A stretch of DNA of 64,000 nucleotides from Mayfieldus sp963772265 (GCA_963772265.1 CAVYWS010000006.1:105462-169461), one strand, 5' to 3'; numbered from the stretch's first letter, positions 18,062 to 27,444 are shown. The notes: generated from the letters alone by a model not told the origin. Made by a program: numbers and translations.

Positions 18062-19228
18062 TCAGGCGTGCCGCTCGACCCGTCTGACGCGATCGTGGCG
18101 GGCGGAACCGACCAGTCGGTCCCTGCCGGAACCGCCGTTGACACGGTCGCGGCTGGCACCGCCGGAGAGACGATCGGCCGACGCGCCGCCGCCCACCCGG
18201 TCGCCTCCGGCATTGCCGTAGAGGCGGTCCCTGCCGGCAAGGCCGGCGACGGCATCGCCACCGCGGGAGGCCCTGACACGGTCACTCCCGCGGCCGGTGT
18301 CGATGATGTCGCGGCCACCGTTGCCCTTGATCCTGTCGTTGCCGCCGAGGCCGCAGATCACGTCGTTGCCCTTCGATCCCGTGATGCGATCGGACTTGGC
18401 GGTGCCGACGATCGTGCACTTCGCCCGCCGAATGATGCTGCCGCCGGGCAGGCTGCCGACATTGGCGCTCCAGTGGAACCGGCGCATCAGCCGGGTGATC
18501 TGCCTGTCGCTGAGCGGCTGTCCGGTGAACGTGACGCCGGCCGAGCCCGACGCGCCCCTGGGCCCCTGGTTGGAGATCCGCAGCGAGACGTTGTCGTAGC
18601 GGACCGACAGCGACCCGGTCACCCCGGCCTGGACCGAGGAGGTCGCGGTCGTCGTCCGCATCTCGAGGCGGTAGCTATGACCGGCGGTCAGCGTCCCCCT
18701 CGGAACCGCCACCGAGCGAGCCGTGAACGTGGTGTCGGCGTCGCTCAGGCCGTTGCTGCCGAGCGAGGTCGACTCTCCACTCGTCTGATCGACCAGAACC
18801 GGCTCGACGCTGCTCGACGGGTTGAGGCTCGCCAGCCCGCTGACCTCGACCTGCCGGTCGTAGCGCAGCGCGCCGGGGCCGCTGGCGGTCGCGAGGAACG
18901 GGGGCGACTGCCACGTCCCCTGACCCTGGAAGAGGTCGCCCGCGTTGGCGAACACGTTCAGCCTCGTCTCGATCGATCCCGCCGGGCGGCCGTTGGCGGG
19001 GTCGTAGAGGTTCTGCTCGCTGCAGAGCAACCCTGGACTGCAGGTTGCGGTCGTTCCCGACCATCCCTCCGTGTTGGTGGTGAACCCGTTGCCTCCCGGC
19101 ACCGGGTAGGTGACGGCTCCCGCCGCCGGCGCCGCCACCAGACCTGCGGCGACCGCTGCGAGAAACCCCCTGCGAATTGTCCGGCCGAACACCCCACGTG
19201 CCCGTCCAGACGCAACCTGCGGCTTCAT
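18062..19228 (-). CDS. exported protein with collagen-like stretch and degenerate RTX-type repeats
   Basis: A 388-residue protein starting at ATG 19228 with a GGAGG site. The leader carries twin arginines in TIRRGFLAAV and an Ala-rich core, so Tat export is plausible. A jelly-roll-like beta domain (about 40-240) is followed by a short Gly-x-y stretch (GPRGASGSAG) and then about ten nonapeptide-like units of the GGxGxDR kind over the last 115 residues. True RTX repeats bind calcium through GGxGxD; here many Asp positions are kept, but flanking residues are often Arg, so calcium binding is uncertain. Probable surface or matrix protein; partner unknown. Confidence 0.75.
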   Translation of the reverse strand: MKPQVASGRARGVFGRTIRRGFLAAVAAGLVAAPAAGAVTYPVPGGNGFTTNTEGWSGTTATCSPGLLCSEQNLYDPANGRPAGSIETRLNVFANAGDLFQGQGTWQSPPFLATASGPGALRYDRQVEVSGLASLNPSSSVEPVLVDQTSGESTSLGSNGLSDADTTFTARSVAVPRGTLTAGHSYRLEMRTTTATSSVQAGVTGSLSVRYDNVSLRISNQGPRGASGSAGVTFTGQPLSDRQITRLMRRFHWSANVGSLPGGSIIRRAKCTIVGTAKSDRITGSKGNDVICGLGGNDRIKGNGGRDIIDTGRGSDRVRASRGGDAVAGLAGRDRLYGNAGGDRVGGGASADRLSGGASRDRVNGGSGRDRLVGSARHDRVRRVERHA

Positions 19229-19453
19229 CCTCTTGCACCTCCATGCAGCTGTTGCTCCGCGCCGTCCCGCCCCGGTCCTTCCCTTGCCGTGGCGGCGGGA
19301 GGTGGCGCCTCCGAGGCCACAGTGCCCGCGTTTTGCGGGAGCAGCCGAGCCTCTAGACGTTTGTCCGGCGGTCGCCTCTGGACCGATGTCCAGGTTCGTG
19401 CCTGCGGAGGCCAGGTTCCGGCTCGGCTTCGCGGCGCATATCGTTGCGGCGCG

Positions 19454-19999
19454 ATGAGCGGCGATGCGCCAAAGGTCTGGCTCCGGGGCTTCGAGCCCTC
19501 CGACGCGGCGGCCGTTCACCGCTGGTTCAACAACCCCGCCGCCACCGCCACCCTGATGGAACAGCGCGCGAGCTTCAGCGAGCAGGACGCCCGGGGCTGG
19601 GTCGAGCGGGCGATGGACGAATCCGGCGAGGACCGAAAGTTCGCGATCATGGTCGAGGGCCGCGACGAACCGGTCGGCTTCACGGCGCTCTACGGACTGT
19701 TCCGCCAGACAGCTCCCGAGCTCGGGGCACTGATCGGCGACGAGGTTCGAGGCCGGGGGGTGGGCAGGCGCGCCGAGGCGCTGACCATCACCAAGGCCTT
19801 CGACGAGTTCGGCGCCCACCGCGTCTACGGGCGCATCCCGGCCGACAACGAGGCCGCCAAACGCGTCGTCGGCAGCCTCGGATGGCGGCACGAGGGGACG
19901 ATGCGGTCCCACCTGCGCGGCGACGGCGAGCTGCGCGATTGCGAGGTCTGGGGCGTGCTTCCCGACGAGTTTCGCGCCGCGGTTGCGGATCTGGAGTGA
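19454..19999 (+). CDS. GNAT family N-acetyltransferase (RimJ-like)
   Basis: A 181-residue acetyltransferase of the RimJ/RimL/Acetyltransf_3 type. The acetyl-CoA loop is RGRGVGRRA near residue 100, followed by the helix ending FGAHRVYGRIPADNEAAKRV and the SLGWRHEG motif common to this subgroup. It would transfer acetyl from acetyl-CoA to an amine on a protein or small molecule. Start ATG 19454; the stop overlaps the GTG of the next gene, so the two acyltransferases are translated together. The substrate cannot be predicted. Confidence 0.88.
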   Translation: MSGDAPKVWLRGFEPSDAAAVHRWFNNPAATATLMEQRASFSEQDARGWVERAMDESGEDRKFAIMVEGRDEPVGFTALYGLFRQTAPELGALIGDEVRGRGVGRRAEALTITKAFDEFGAHRVYGRIPADNEAAKRVVGSLGWRHEGTMRSHLRGDGELRDCEVWGVLPDEFRAAVADLE

Positions 20000-20937
20000 G
20001 CGCAGCGGCAGAGCTGATCGAGGACGGCGGCGCCGCGGTTGCCGGGGGCGAGTTCTTCCGCAGCTCCGAGTTCATGGCGGCGGAGGGGGTGACACACACT
20101 CTGCGGATCTCGACCCCGGACGGCGAGCTGCTGGCGCCGCTGCTGGTCCGTGAGATCCCCGGCGCGGAGAGGCTCGACGCGATCTCCCCCTATGGGTACC
20201 CCGGTTTCTCGGCCCCGCCCGGCGCCCGCCTCGACCCCGAAGAGATCGACTGGTCGGCCACCGGGCTGGTCAGCGTCTTCGTCCGCCACCGGATCGGCGA
20301 GCCGCCGCTGCGCGGCGCCTCGGCCCGCAACCAGCTGCAGATCGCCGACCCGGCGCTGCCCCGCAAGAGCCGCCCCAGCGACCGCCAGCAGATCCGCCGC
20401 AACCTCGAGCACGGGTATGAGGTGAGGCGCAGCGATGGACCGAGAGCGTCCGGTCAGGAGCGAACGGGCTTTCTCGCCGCCTATGAGGAGACGATGCGCA
20501 GGGCCGGGGCCGATCCGCGCTACTTCTTCGGCGAGGAGTACTTCGCGCGCGTCCTCGCCTTCGAGGCCGCCTGGCTGTTCGTGGTCCTGGAGCCGGGCGG
20601 AGAGGTCGCGGCGGGCTCGATCGCGACCCGAAGCGACGGCGCGCTGCACTACTACCTGAGCGGCACCGCGGAACGCTTCCTCGATGACTCGCCGATGAAG
20701 AACCTGGTCGAGACGATGGTCGAATTCGCCACGGCGGAGGGGTTGCCGCTCAATCTCGGCGGCGGCATCCGCCCGGGCGACGCGCTGGAGGAGTTCAAGC
20801 GGGGCTTCGCCAACCGCATCGAGCCCTTCCATACCTCCGAGATCGTCTGCGACGTCGCCGCCTACGAGAAGCTCTCCGCGGGTCGAAGCGCGGGCGGGTT
20901 CTTCCCCGCCTACCGGGCTCCGGGCGCCGCTACTTGA
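19996..20937 (+). CDS. FemAB-like / GNAT-fold acyltransferase (Acetyltransf_6 type)
   Basis: A 313-residue double-GNAT-like protein starting at GTG 19996. An N-terminal half with ISPYGYPGF precedes RKSRPSDRQQIRRNLEHGYEV, the lead-in to a C-terminal GNAT domain with GSIATRSDGALHYYLSGT and a final LNLGGGIRPGDALEEFKRGF. This pattern matches the FemAB/BioF2-like group, which transfers amino acids or acyl groups to cell-wall precursors or polysaccharides. The gene is coupled to the preceding acetyltransferase. The 3' end overlaps the convergent DUF3105 gene by eight bases. Confidence 0.75.
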   Translation: MSAAAELIEDGGAAVAGGEFFRSSEFMAAEGVTHTLRISTPDGELLAPLLVREIPGAERLDAISPYGYPGFSAPPGARLDPEEIDWSATGLVSVFVRHRIGEPPLRGASARNQLQIADPALPRKSRPSDRQQIRRNLEHGYEVRRSDGPRASGQERTGFLAAYEETMRRAGADPRYFFGEEYFARVLAFEAAWLFVVLEPGGEVAAGSIATRSDGALHYYLSGTAERFLDDSPMKNLVETMVEFATAEGLPLNLGGGIRPGDALEEFKRGFANRIEPFHTSEIVCDVAAYEKLSAGRSAGGFFPAYRAPGAAT

Positions 20938-21715
20938 CCGAGGGCTGGGCGGGCGTCGGGCCCGTGAACGGGAAGCCGGTCACCGCCTCGTTGCCGAAGC
21001 GCCCCCAGGTCACCCTGCCGAAGTCGCGGATCGCGTCCAGCGTCTTCGCTCCCTCGTAGGTCTTGCAGCCGATCAGGTTGGTCCAGGTCGTGGCGGCGAC
21101 GTCGTAGGGCATCTGCTCGTTCGGGAACAGCAAAGTCCCGCCGTAGAGGGTGTCGTACATCCCCCGAAGCGCGAGCTGATCCTTCTCGGCGAGCTTGGGG
21201 CTGTACTGGATCTCGAGCCTGCCGTGCTCGATCGAGTGCACGAAGTCGATCTCCTTCGGTTCCTCCAGGTAGGCGCCGTCGGCCTGTTGGTAGGGCGGCT
21301 GGACGTGGTTGCCGGATGTCGGCGGGCTGGTCTCGTAGTGCGGCGTGGGCGCGTCGGGCGCGATGTGGCGCTGCCCCTCGTTTGGCAGCCCGAGGCGCAG
21401 GTCGCAGCCCGCCGCCTTCGCGGCCGTCTTGAGGTTGCGGTCTTTGACCGGCGGCGGCTTTGGCCCGTCGCGGTCGTCGGGCTCGACGCCGTTGGTCGCC
21501 CCGCTGCGTGTGTCGATGTGGGCGGCGGCGCTGCCCCCGCCGCCACCGCCGCTGCTGAGGATGACGACGGCCAGTCCGACCACGACCGCGCCGGCGAGCA
21601 CCCCCGCGACGAGGTAGCCGACGATCAGCTTGCGTCGCTGCTCGGCCGACTCGCGCTTCTCGGCCTCCTCGCGGATCTGGCGCAGCCGCTCCTTCTCTTC
21701 CCGCCGGTTTGCCAC
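20930..21715 (-). CDS. DUF3105 membrane-anchored protein
   Basis: A 261-residue protein: a very charged cytosolic N-terminus (about 1-28), one membrane helix (about 29-53), a Gly-rich linker, then an extracytoplasmic DUF3105 domain. The domain signature is HYETSPPTSGNHVQPP followed by DFVHSIEHGRLEIQY, with conserved His and Glu residues that look like a metal site. The role of the family is unknown; it is common in Actinobacteria. It lies five bases downstream of the hydrolase gene and is likely co-transcribed with it. Confidence 0.85.
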   Translation of the reverse strand: MANRREEKERLRQIREEAEKRESAEQRRKLIVGYLVAGVLAGAVVVGLAVVILSSGGGGGGSAAAHIDTRSGATNGVEPDDRDGPKPPPVKDRNLKTAAKAAGCDLRLGLPNEGQRHIAPDAPTPHYETSPPTSGNHVQPPYQQADGAYLEEPKEIDFVHSIEHGRLEIQYSPKLAEKDQLALRGMYDTLYGGTLLFPNEQMPYDVAATTWTNLIGCKTYEGAKTLDAIRDFGRVTWGRFGNEAVTGFPFTGPTPAQPSVK

Positions 21716-21719
21716 CCCC

Positions 21720-22565
21720 TTATGTCTCCCGGGCGATGCGGGTGTCGGGCCGCGGCGTCTGCTCCTCGCCGGCCCGCGCCCAGACCTCGTCGAGGAAGGA
21801 GGCCAGCTCGGCGTTGAGCCGATCGGGCCGCAGGCGCCACTCGAGGATCGAGTCGGCGTCGATCTGGCGGGCGTTGGGAAGCTCGCCGGTGAGCATGCCG
21901 GCGTCGCTGAACGGATGCAGGGGGTCGTTCGGATGGCCGACGATCAGCGCCGGCTGTTCGATCGACCGGCGCTCGGCGCTGCGCGGCGAGGTCTCGCCGA
22001 GCAGCAGGCCCTCGAGCACCGAGAGCGACGGACCCGGGTCCTGGCGAACCCAGTCGAGCGCGATGTCGACGAAGAAGTTGGTGCGGGGGATCGCCGAGGT
22101 CACCCGCGAGAGCGCCTCGAAGGCCGGGCGGCCGAAGCGCAGCCCGATCATGACCGGAGAGAAGATCGCCGCAACCGCCGAAAGCGCGTTGTCGAGGACC
22201 GGCATCTCGACGAACAGCGCCTCGACGCGGTCGGGGAAGCGCACCGCGGCCTCGAGGCCGACGTTCGCCCCGAGCGAGGTGCCGCCGACCACCGCGGTCT
22301 CGACCCCGAGGTGGTCGAGCAGGGCGTTGACCTGATAGGCGAACAGCGGCATCGAATAGCGCTGCAGGTCCTCGGGCCGGTCAGAGCGCCCGTGCCCGAG
22401 CAGGTCGAGGGCGATCACCCGGTTGCCGTGGTCGGCCAGGATCGGGCCCAGGCGCTCGAACATGCGCCTGTTCATCAGCAGCCCGTGGATCAGCACGAGC
22501 GTCCGCTCGCCGGCCCCGTACTCGTCGTATGAGAGCCGATAGCCCTCGTAGGTGAATTCACCCAT
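21720..22565 (-). CDS. alpha/beta hydrolase
   Basis: A 281-residue alpha/beta hydrolase. The oxyanion region is LIHGLLMNRRMF and the nucleophile elbow GGTSLGAN places Ser at about residue 97. The acid Asp is likely in GHPNDPLHPF. The usual catalytic His near the C-terminus is not obvious: the corresponding stretch reads DSILEWRLRP, and only His residues near the Asp are available. It may therefore use a displaced His or have reduced hydrolase activity. Start ATG 22565. It is followed by the DUF3105 gene. Substrate unknown. Confidence 0.83.
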   Translation of the reverse strand: MGEFTYEGYRLSYDEYGAGERTLVLIHGLLMNRRMFERLGPILADHGNRVIALDLLGHGRSDRPEDLQRYSMPLFAYQVNALLDHLGVETAVVGGTSLGANVGLEAAVRFPDRVEALFVEMPVLDNALSAVAAIFSPVMIGLRFGRPAFEALSRVTSAIPRTNFFVDIALDWVRQDPGPSLSVLEGLLLGETSPRSAERRSIEQPALIVGHPNDPLHPFSDAGMLTGELPNARQIDADSILEWRLRPDRLNAELASFLDEVWARAGEEQTPRPDTRIARET

Positions 22566-22583
22566 CGGACGGGGCAGTCTAGA

Positions 22584-23522
22584 TCAGCCGTGGGGCGGGC
22601 TCGCGGCGGGGGCCGCGCCGGATCCGGCGGTTTCGCGGCCGGCTTTCTCCCAGGGCCGCGCAGCCCGCAGGGCTGAGAGCACGGCCCGGGTGGCCGCGGC
22701 CTTGTTGAGGGCGTAGAAGTGGATTCCGGGGGCTCCGCGGATCAGCAGATCGGCGCATTGCTGCGCCGCGTAGGCGACGCCGAGCTCGAACTCGGCCCGC
22801 TCGTCGCCTCCGAGGCCGGCCATCGCCTCGGCCAGCGGCTGCGGGATCGTCGCCTCGCAGAGCTCGCAGATCCGCTCGGTCTGCGCATAGCTGGCGATCG
22901 GGATCACGCCGGCGATGATCGGCACATCTATTCCGGCCGCGCGAGCCGACGCGACGAAGTCGAAGTAGACCCGGTTGTCGAAGAAGAGCTGGGTGATCAG
23001 GAAGCTGGCGCCGTTGTCGACCTTGGTCTTCAGATAGGCGAGGTCGGTCTCGAGGTCGGGCGCCTCCGGATGCACCTCCGGAAAGCAGGAGCCGCCGATC
23101 GCGAACGGATAGTGCTCGGATATGAAGCCGGCCAGCTCGGCGGCGCTCCCGAGGCCGCCCTCCGGCTGCTCGAAGTCGGGCTGCCCGCGAGGTGGATCGC
23201 CGCGCAGCGCGAGCACGTTCTCGACCCCGCTGGCGCCGACGCGGTCGAGGAATTGGCGCAGTCCGTCGGTGGTCTCCCCGACGCAGCTCAGGTGCGCCAT
23301 CGTCTCCAGCCCGATCTCGTTCTGGAGCAGGTCGGCGATCTCGCCCGTGCCGTCCCGCGTCGACCCGCCCGCCCCATAGGTGACCGAGACGTAGGCCGGC
23401 TCGAGCTTGGCGAGCTGGCGCGCCGTGTCGAGCAGCTGCTCGCGGCCCTCGTCGGTCTTTGGCGGGAAGAACTCGACCGAGAAACAGGGCTTGGTCGAGG
23501 CGATCATCTCGTCGATCCGCAT
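22584..23522 (-). CDS. metF: methylenetetrahydrofolate reductase
   Basis: A 312-residue MetF. It reduces 5,10-methylene-THF to 5-methyl-THF with FAD in the methionine cycle. The N-terminus FSVEFFPPKT with the proton-donor Glu, VTYGAGGSTR, LALRGDPP and the FFDNRVYFDF segment are diagnostic. The C-terminus FYALNKAAAT is also typical. Start ATG 23522; the frame is open to 23603, but the family sequence begins here. This is the housekeeping copy; a second, more divergent MetF-like gene lies beside the O-demethylase gene at 51.5 kb. Confidence 0.95.
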   Translation of the reverse strand: MRIDEMIASTKPCFSVEFFPPKTDEGREQLLDTARQLAKLEPAYVSVTYGAGGSTRDGTGEIADLLQNEIGLETMAHLSCVGETTDGLRQFLDRVGASGVENVLALRGDPPRGQPDFEQPEGGLGSAAELAGFISEHYPFAIGGSCFPEVHPEAPDLETDLAYLKTKVDNGASFLITQLFFDNRVYFDFVASARAAGIDVPIIAGVIPIASYAQTERICELCEATIPQPLAEAMAGLGGDERAEFELGVAYAAQQCADLLIRGAPGIHFYALNKAAATRAVLSALRAARPWEKAGRETAGSGAAPAASPPHG

Positions 23523-23611
23523 CGGGCGCAGGGTAGAGGAGCCCCCTCGCCGCCGGCGCCGGATCGCCTGCACCACGGTTACCGAGTATTGAGTAGATTT
23601 CACCTCTCACC

Positions 23612-25378
23612 GTGAGCGGGCGGGAGGCGAATACCACCACGCGGGCATTGCTTGCCGCGGCACGGCGCACATTCGGGGCCGCGCTGTTGCTTGCAGCCCT
23701 GCTGGTCGCGCCGGCGGCGAGCGCCGACCCGCCGCCGCCGGGGTCGAGCTGGCACGAGGACTACATCCACGAGGCCGACGGCACGGTCCTCCATGCCGAC
23801 GTCCTGCGCCCGGCGAACCTGCCGGCCGATGCGAAGACGCCGGTGATCCTCTCGGTCGGCCCCTACTTCAACCACTCGGGCCAGGTCGGACCGGCGGGTC
23901 CGGTCGAGGACACCCCCTACACGCCGACGGGAGACGCCGGGCCCTCCTCCCGCTTCTTCGACTTCGTCAACGGCGCCGATCTGATGGACCGCGGCTACAC
24001 CTACGTGATGGTCGACCTGCGCGGCTTCGGCGGCAGCTCGGGATGCCTCGACTGGGTCGGCCCGGGCGAGCAGTCCGACGTCAAGGCGGCGGTCGAGTGG
24101 TCGGCGAGCCAGCCCTGGTCGACAGGCAAGGTCGGCATGTACGGCAAGTCCTACGACGCGGTCACCGGGCTTGTCGGCGAGGCCCTTCACCCCGCCGGGC
24201 TCGACGCGGTGGTCGCCCAGGAGCCGGTCTACGACCTCTACCGCTACCTCTACATGAACCGGGTGCGGTTCGAGAACTCGCTTGCCACCCCGGCGCTTTA
24301 CGACGCGATCGCCGCCACGCCGGGGATAAGCGGCGACACGCTGGCCTACCAGCAGAACGCGCTCAACGACACCTCACGCCCCGGCTGCCCGGCGCTCAAC
24401 TGGGCCGACCAGCAGGACCCCAACCACAGCTCGCCCTACTGGCAGCAGCGCGACCTGATCGCCAAGACCAAGGGGGCGACGACGCCGCTGTTCCTGACCC
24501 AGGGCTTCATCGAAAACAACACCAAGCCTGACGGAGCATTCGATTTCTTCAACGGGCTCGCCGGGCCGAAGCGGGCCTGGTTCGGGATGTGGGACCACGT
24601 GCGCGGCAACGACACCGATCCGGACAGCGGCCGTCTGCTGATGGGCCGGGCGGGCTGGTTCGACGAGGTGATGCGCTGGTACGACTACTACCTCAAGGGC
24701 GAGGGCGAGCCGCCGACCGAGGTCGATCCCCCGGTCGCGGTCGAGTCCAGCGACGGCAAGTGGCGCAGCGAGCCGTCCTGGCCCCCGCCCGACTCGACCG
24801 AATACACCGCGGCACTCCGCCCCGGCGCCTACACCGACAACGGGCTCAACAGCGGCACCGCGGAGACCGACACGCCGATCTACGGCAAGGGAATCTGGAC
24901 CTTCTCGCCCCTACTCCCCCACGAGGTGCACCTGGCCGGCGTTCCCAAGGTGACGGTGAGCCAGCAATCGGCCTTCCAGAACGCCAACCTGGTCGTCGAC
25001 CTCTACGACGTCGACCTGCAGCGCAACGCGACTCTGATCAGCCGCGGCACCTACCTGCTCGGCGGCACCGGCACCGTCTCCTTCGACCTCTACGGAGACG
25101 ATTGGATCCTGCCCGCCGGCCACCGCATCGCGGCGCTGATCACCTCCTCCAACTCGGAATGGTGGTCGCACCTGCCGAGTGGTCAGCCGGTCACCGTGAC
25201 GGGTGCCTCGGTCTCGCTGCCTTTCCTGCGCTGCCAGCGCAACGCCACGATCCAGGGCGACCCCTCGGTGAAGCTCGAGAGCTATCTGGCGGACGCGCCG
25301 TTCCAGGTTCCGGCGACGACCATCGCGTCGTCGACCTCGCAGAGCTTCCCCGTTCCAGCCCCGCTCGAAGCCTGCTAG
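23612..25378 (+). CDS. secreted CocE/NonD family (X-Pro dipeptidyl-peptidase-like) hydrolase
   Basis: A 588-residue exported serine hydrolase with a signal peptide cut near residue 38 (after AASA). The peptidase_S15 alpha/beta domain has MVDLRGFGGSSG and the nucleophile motif GMYGKSYDAVTG (Ser about 180); the catalytic His is probably in GMWDHVRGND. The C-terminal X-Pro-type jelly-roll domain contains LVVDLYDVD and GHRIAALITSS. Such enzymes cleave X-Pro peptides, esters or beta-lactam side chains. Start GTG 23612. It is divergent from metF with 89 bases between. Confidence 0.88.
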   Translation: MSGREANTTTRALLAAARRTFGAALLLAALLVAPAASADPPPPGSSWHEDYIHEADGTVLHADVLRPANLPADAKTPVILSVGPYFNHSGQVGPAGPVEDTPYTPTGDAGPSSRFFDFVNGADLMDRGYTYVMVDLRGFGGSSGCLDWVGPGEQSDVKAAVEWSASQPWSTGKVGMYGKSYDAVTGLVGEALHPAGLDAVVAQEPVYDLYRYLYMNRVRFENSLATPALYDAIAATPGISGDTLAYQQNALNDTSRPGCPALNWADQQDPNHSSPYWQQRDLIAKTKGATTPLFLTQGFIENNTKPDGAFDFFNGLAGPKRAWFGMWDHVRGNDTDPDSGRLLMGRAGWFDEVMRWYDYYLKGEGEPPTEVDPPVAVESSDGKWRSEPSWPPPDSTEYTAALRPGAYTDNGLNSGTAETDTPIYGKGIWTFSPLLPHEVHLAGVPKVTVSQQSAFQNANLVVDLYDVDLQRNATLISRGTYLLGGTGTVSFDLYGDDWILPAGHRIAALITSSNSEWWSHLPSGQPVTVTGASVSLPFLRCQRNATIQGDPSVKLESYLADAPFQVPATTIASSTSQSFPVPAPLEAC

Positions 25379-25481
25379 ACGAGCAATCCCACGACCCACG
25401 CACGCCTGGATGCCGCGTCTGGCTTTCGCGCCCCCAGTCGCACGCGGGCATGGAATTGCTCGTCCGGGCGATACTCCCCCG

Positions 25482-25787
25482 GTGTCCGAATCGGCCCGGG
25501 CCCGCGAGATCCTGCGCAAGGTGCGGTCGGTGCCGCCCGGATGCGTGACTACCTACGGGGACCTCAGCCCCGGCGCGCCGCGCTTCGCCGGCGCCGTGCT
25601 CGCCGCCTGCCGCGACCCGGAGGTCCCCTGGCAGCGGGTGGTGCGGGCCGACGGGTCGCTGGCCAAGGGGGCGTCCCAGCGCAGGCTGCTGGCGCGGGAG
25701 GGGGTGCCGATGCGTGGCCGCCGCGTCGACATCGAGTCCGCCTGGGTGGACGTTGCGGCCCTAGGCGGTCGCGGGGCAAGGCGCTAG
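25482..25787 (+). CDS. alkyltransferase-like (ATL) DNA-repair protein
   Basis: A 101-residue MGMT-fold protein with the helix-turn-helix start VPPGCVTTYGDLS and the recognition helix FAGAVLAACRDPEVP. In true O6-alkylguanine transferases the active site is PCHR; here it is PWQR, so the acceptor cysteine is replaced by Trp. This defines ATL proteins, which bind alkylated guanine and hand it to nucleotide excision repair. Start GTG 25482 keeps the domain only; the longer frame from 25410 has no family match. It ends 13 bases before the FAD oxidoreductase. Confidence 0.85.
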   Translation: MSESARAREILRKVRSVPPGCVTTYGDLSPGAPRFAGAVLAACRDPEVPWQRVVRADGSLAKGASQRRLLAREGVPMRGRRVDIESAWVDVAALGGRGARR

Positions 25788-25800
25788 CCTCGCCGCAGCG

Positions 25801-27444
25801 ATGAGCCGCACCGACGTCGACGCCGCCCTCGGCAGAGTCGGCCTCCCCGCCCCGATCAGCGAGCTCGCGGCCCGCGACTGGGATGCCGTGGTGGTCGGCG
25901 GCGGCCACAACGGCCTCACCGCGGCCGCCTATCTGGCCCGGGCTGGCCAGACCGTGCTGGTGCTCGAGCGCCGCGACCGGCTCGGCGGGGCCTGCACCCT
26001 CGAGCGCCCGTTCGACGACAATCGCTATCTGGTCAGCCCCTGCGCCTATGTCGTCGGGCTTCTCGACGACCTCGTGGTCAGCGAGCTCGACCTGCGCGGG
26101 CATGGCTACCGGGTCTTCCCTGCCGATCCCAACCTCTGGTGCCCATTCCCGGACGGGACCTCGTTCGCCTCTTTTATCGACGCCGACGCGACCGCCGCCC
26201 ACATGCGCGAGAACGGCTTCAGCGACAGCGACATCCGCGGCCTGCTCGCCTTCGAGGAGCTCTACAACCGGATCCGCCTGGCCCTGCGCCACGGTCGCGG
26301 CGGTGACGCCTGGCTGGGCTCCTCACCGAGCCGCGAGGAGCTCGAGGGAGCCCTCGGAGGCGACTCCGAGATGATCTCGGTCGTATTCGAGGAGTCGATC
26401 GCCGAGACCCTGAACCGCTACGTCGGCGACCAGCGGATAAAGGACGCCCTGTTCGGCCAGGGGATCATCGGCGCCTACGCCGGGCCGCGCGACCCCGGGA
26501 CCTCCTCGGTGAAGCTGATGCACCACCAGGGCGACCTGCTCGGCCACGGCTCGATCTGGGGCTACGTCGAAGGAGGGATGGGGCGGATCTCCTTCGCGAT
26601 CGCCCGGGCGGCCCTCGACGCGGGAGCGGTGCTGGCGGCAGGGGTCCCGGTTGCCCGGATCGTTCCCGGCGAGGGAGTCGAGCTGGAGAGCGGGGAGTCG
26701 ATTCGGGCGCCGACGGTGCTCTGCAACGCCGACCCGAAACGGGCCCTGACGATGCTCGGGCCCGCCGAGATCCCGGAGCCGTTCCGGAAGAGACTGCAGG
26801 GCTGGCGCACCCGCTCGCCGGTGGTGAAGCTGAACGCCGCCCTGACCCGGATCCCGAGATTCGACGCCGCCGGGTCGATCGAGCCGCAGCGGGCGATGGT
26901 CACGATCACCCCCGGGCTGGACGCGGCGGCGGAGGCGTTCGAGGCCTGCAAGCGGGGCGAGCCGCGCATCGGCTTTGCCGAGCTCTACTTCCAGACCGGC
27001 TATGACCCGACCGTGGCGCCCCCGGACCGCCACGTCATGAGCGTCTTCGCCCAGTACGCCCCCTACGAGCTCGCCGACGGCGATTGGGACTCGCGCCGCG
27101 ACGAGATCGCCGGCGCGATCCTCGACGCGATCGCAGTTCACGCCCCCGACGTGCACGACTGCGTCGAGTTCCTCGATCTGCTCGGCCCGCCCGACATCGA
27201 GAGCAGGATCGGCCTCACCGGAGGCCAGATCTTCCAGGGCGAGGCGCTTCCCGATCAGATGTGGGAGCACCGCTTCGACCACCGCACCCCGGTCGAGGGC
27301 CTCTATCTGTGCGGCGCCGCCACCCATCCCGCCGGCTCGGTGATCGCGCTCAACGGGCGCAACGCGGCGATGGCCGTCCTCGAGGACAAGGGCCTGGCGG
27401 GATCCGCCGAGGGCCGCGCCTTCTCTAGCATCGCGCCGGGATGA
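25801..27444 (+). CDS. phytoene-desaturase-like FAD oxidoreductase (COG1233, PYROXD2-like)
   Basis: A 547-residue flavoprotein. The dinucleotide-binding motif VVGGGHNGLTAAAYLARAG lies at about 32-50 and the second beta strand ends in VLERRDRLGG. The C-terminal FAD motif is YLCGAATHPAGSV near residue 505. This subgroup includes carotenoid-desaturase relatives and the animal PYROXD2 proteins, whose substrates are mostly unknown. No carotenoid synthesis gene is nearby, so carotenoid desaturation is not supported. It precedes the SDR gene by 28 bases and may form a two-gene oxidation unit with it. Confidence 0.87.
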   Translation: MSRTDVDAALGRVGLPAPISELAARDWDAVVVGGGHNGLTAAAYLARAGQTVLVLERRDRLGGACTLERPFDDNRYLVSPCAYVVGLLDDLVVSELDLRGHGYRVFPADPNLWCPFPDGTSFASFIDADATAAHMRENGFSDSDIRGLLAFEELYNRIRLALRHGRGGDAWLGSSPSREELEGALGGDSEMISVVFEESIAETLNRYVGDQRIKDALFGQGIIGAYAGPRDPGTSSVKLMHHQGDLLGHGSIWGYVEGGMGRISFAIARAALDAGAVLAAGVPVARIVPGEGVELESGESIRAPTVLCNADPKRALTMLGPAEIPEPFRKRLQGWRTRSPVVKLNAALTRIPRFDAAGSIEPQRAMVTITPGLDAAAEAFEACKRGEPRIGFAELYFQTGYDPTVAPPDRHVMSVFAQYAPYELADGDWDSRRDEIAGAILDAIAVHAPDVHDCVEFLDLLGPPDIESRIGLTGGQIFQGEALPDQMWEHRFDHRTPVEGLYLCGAATHPAGSVIALNGRNAAMAVLEDKGLAGSAEGRAFSSIAPG

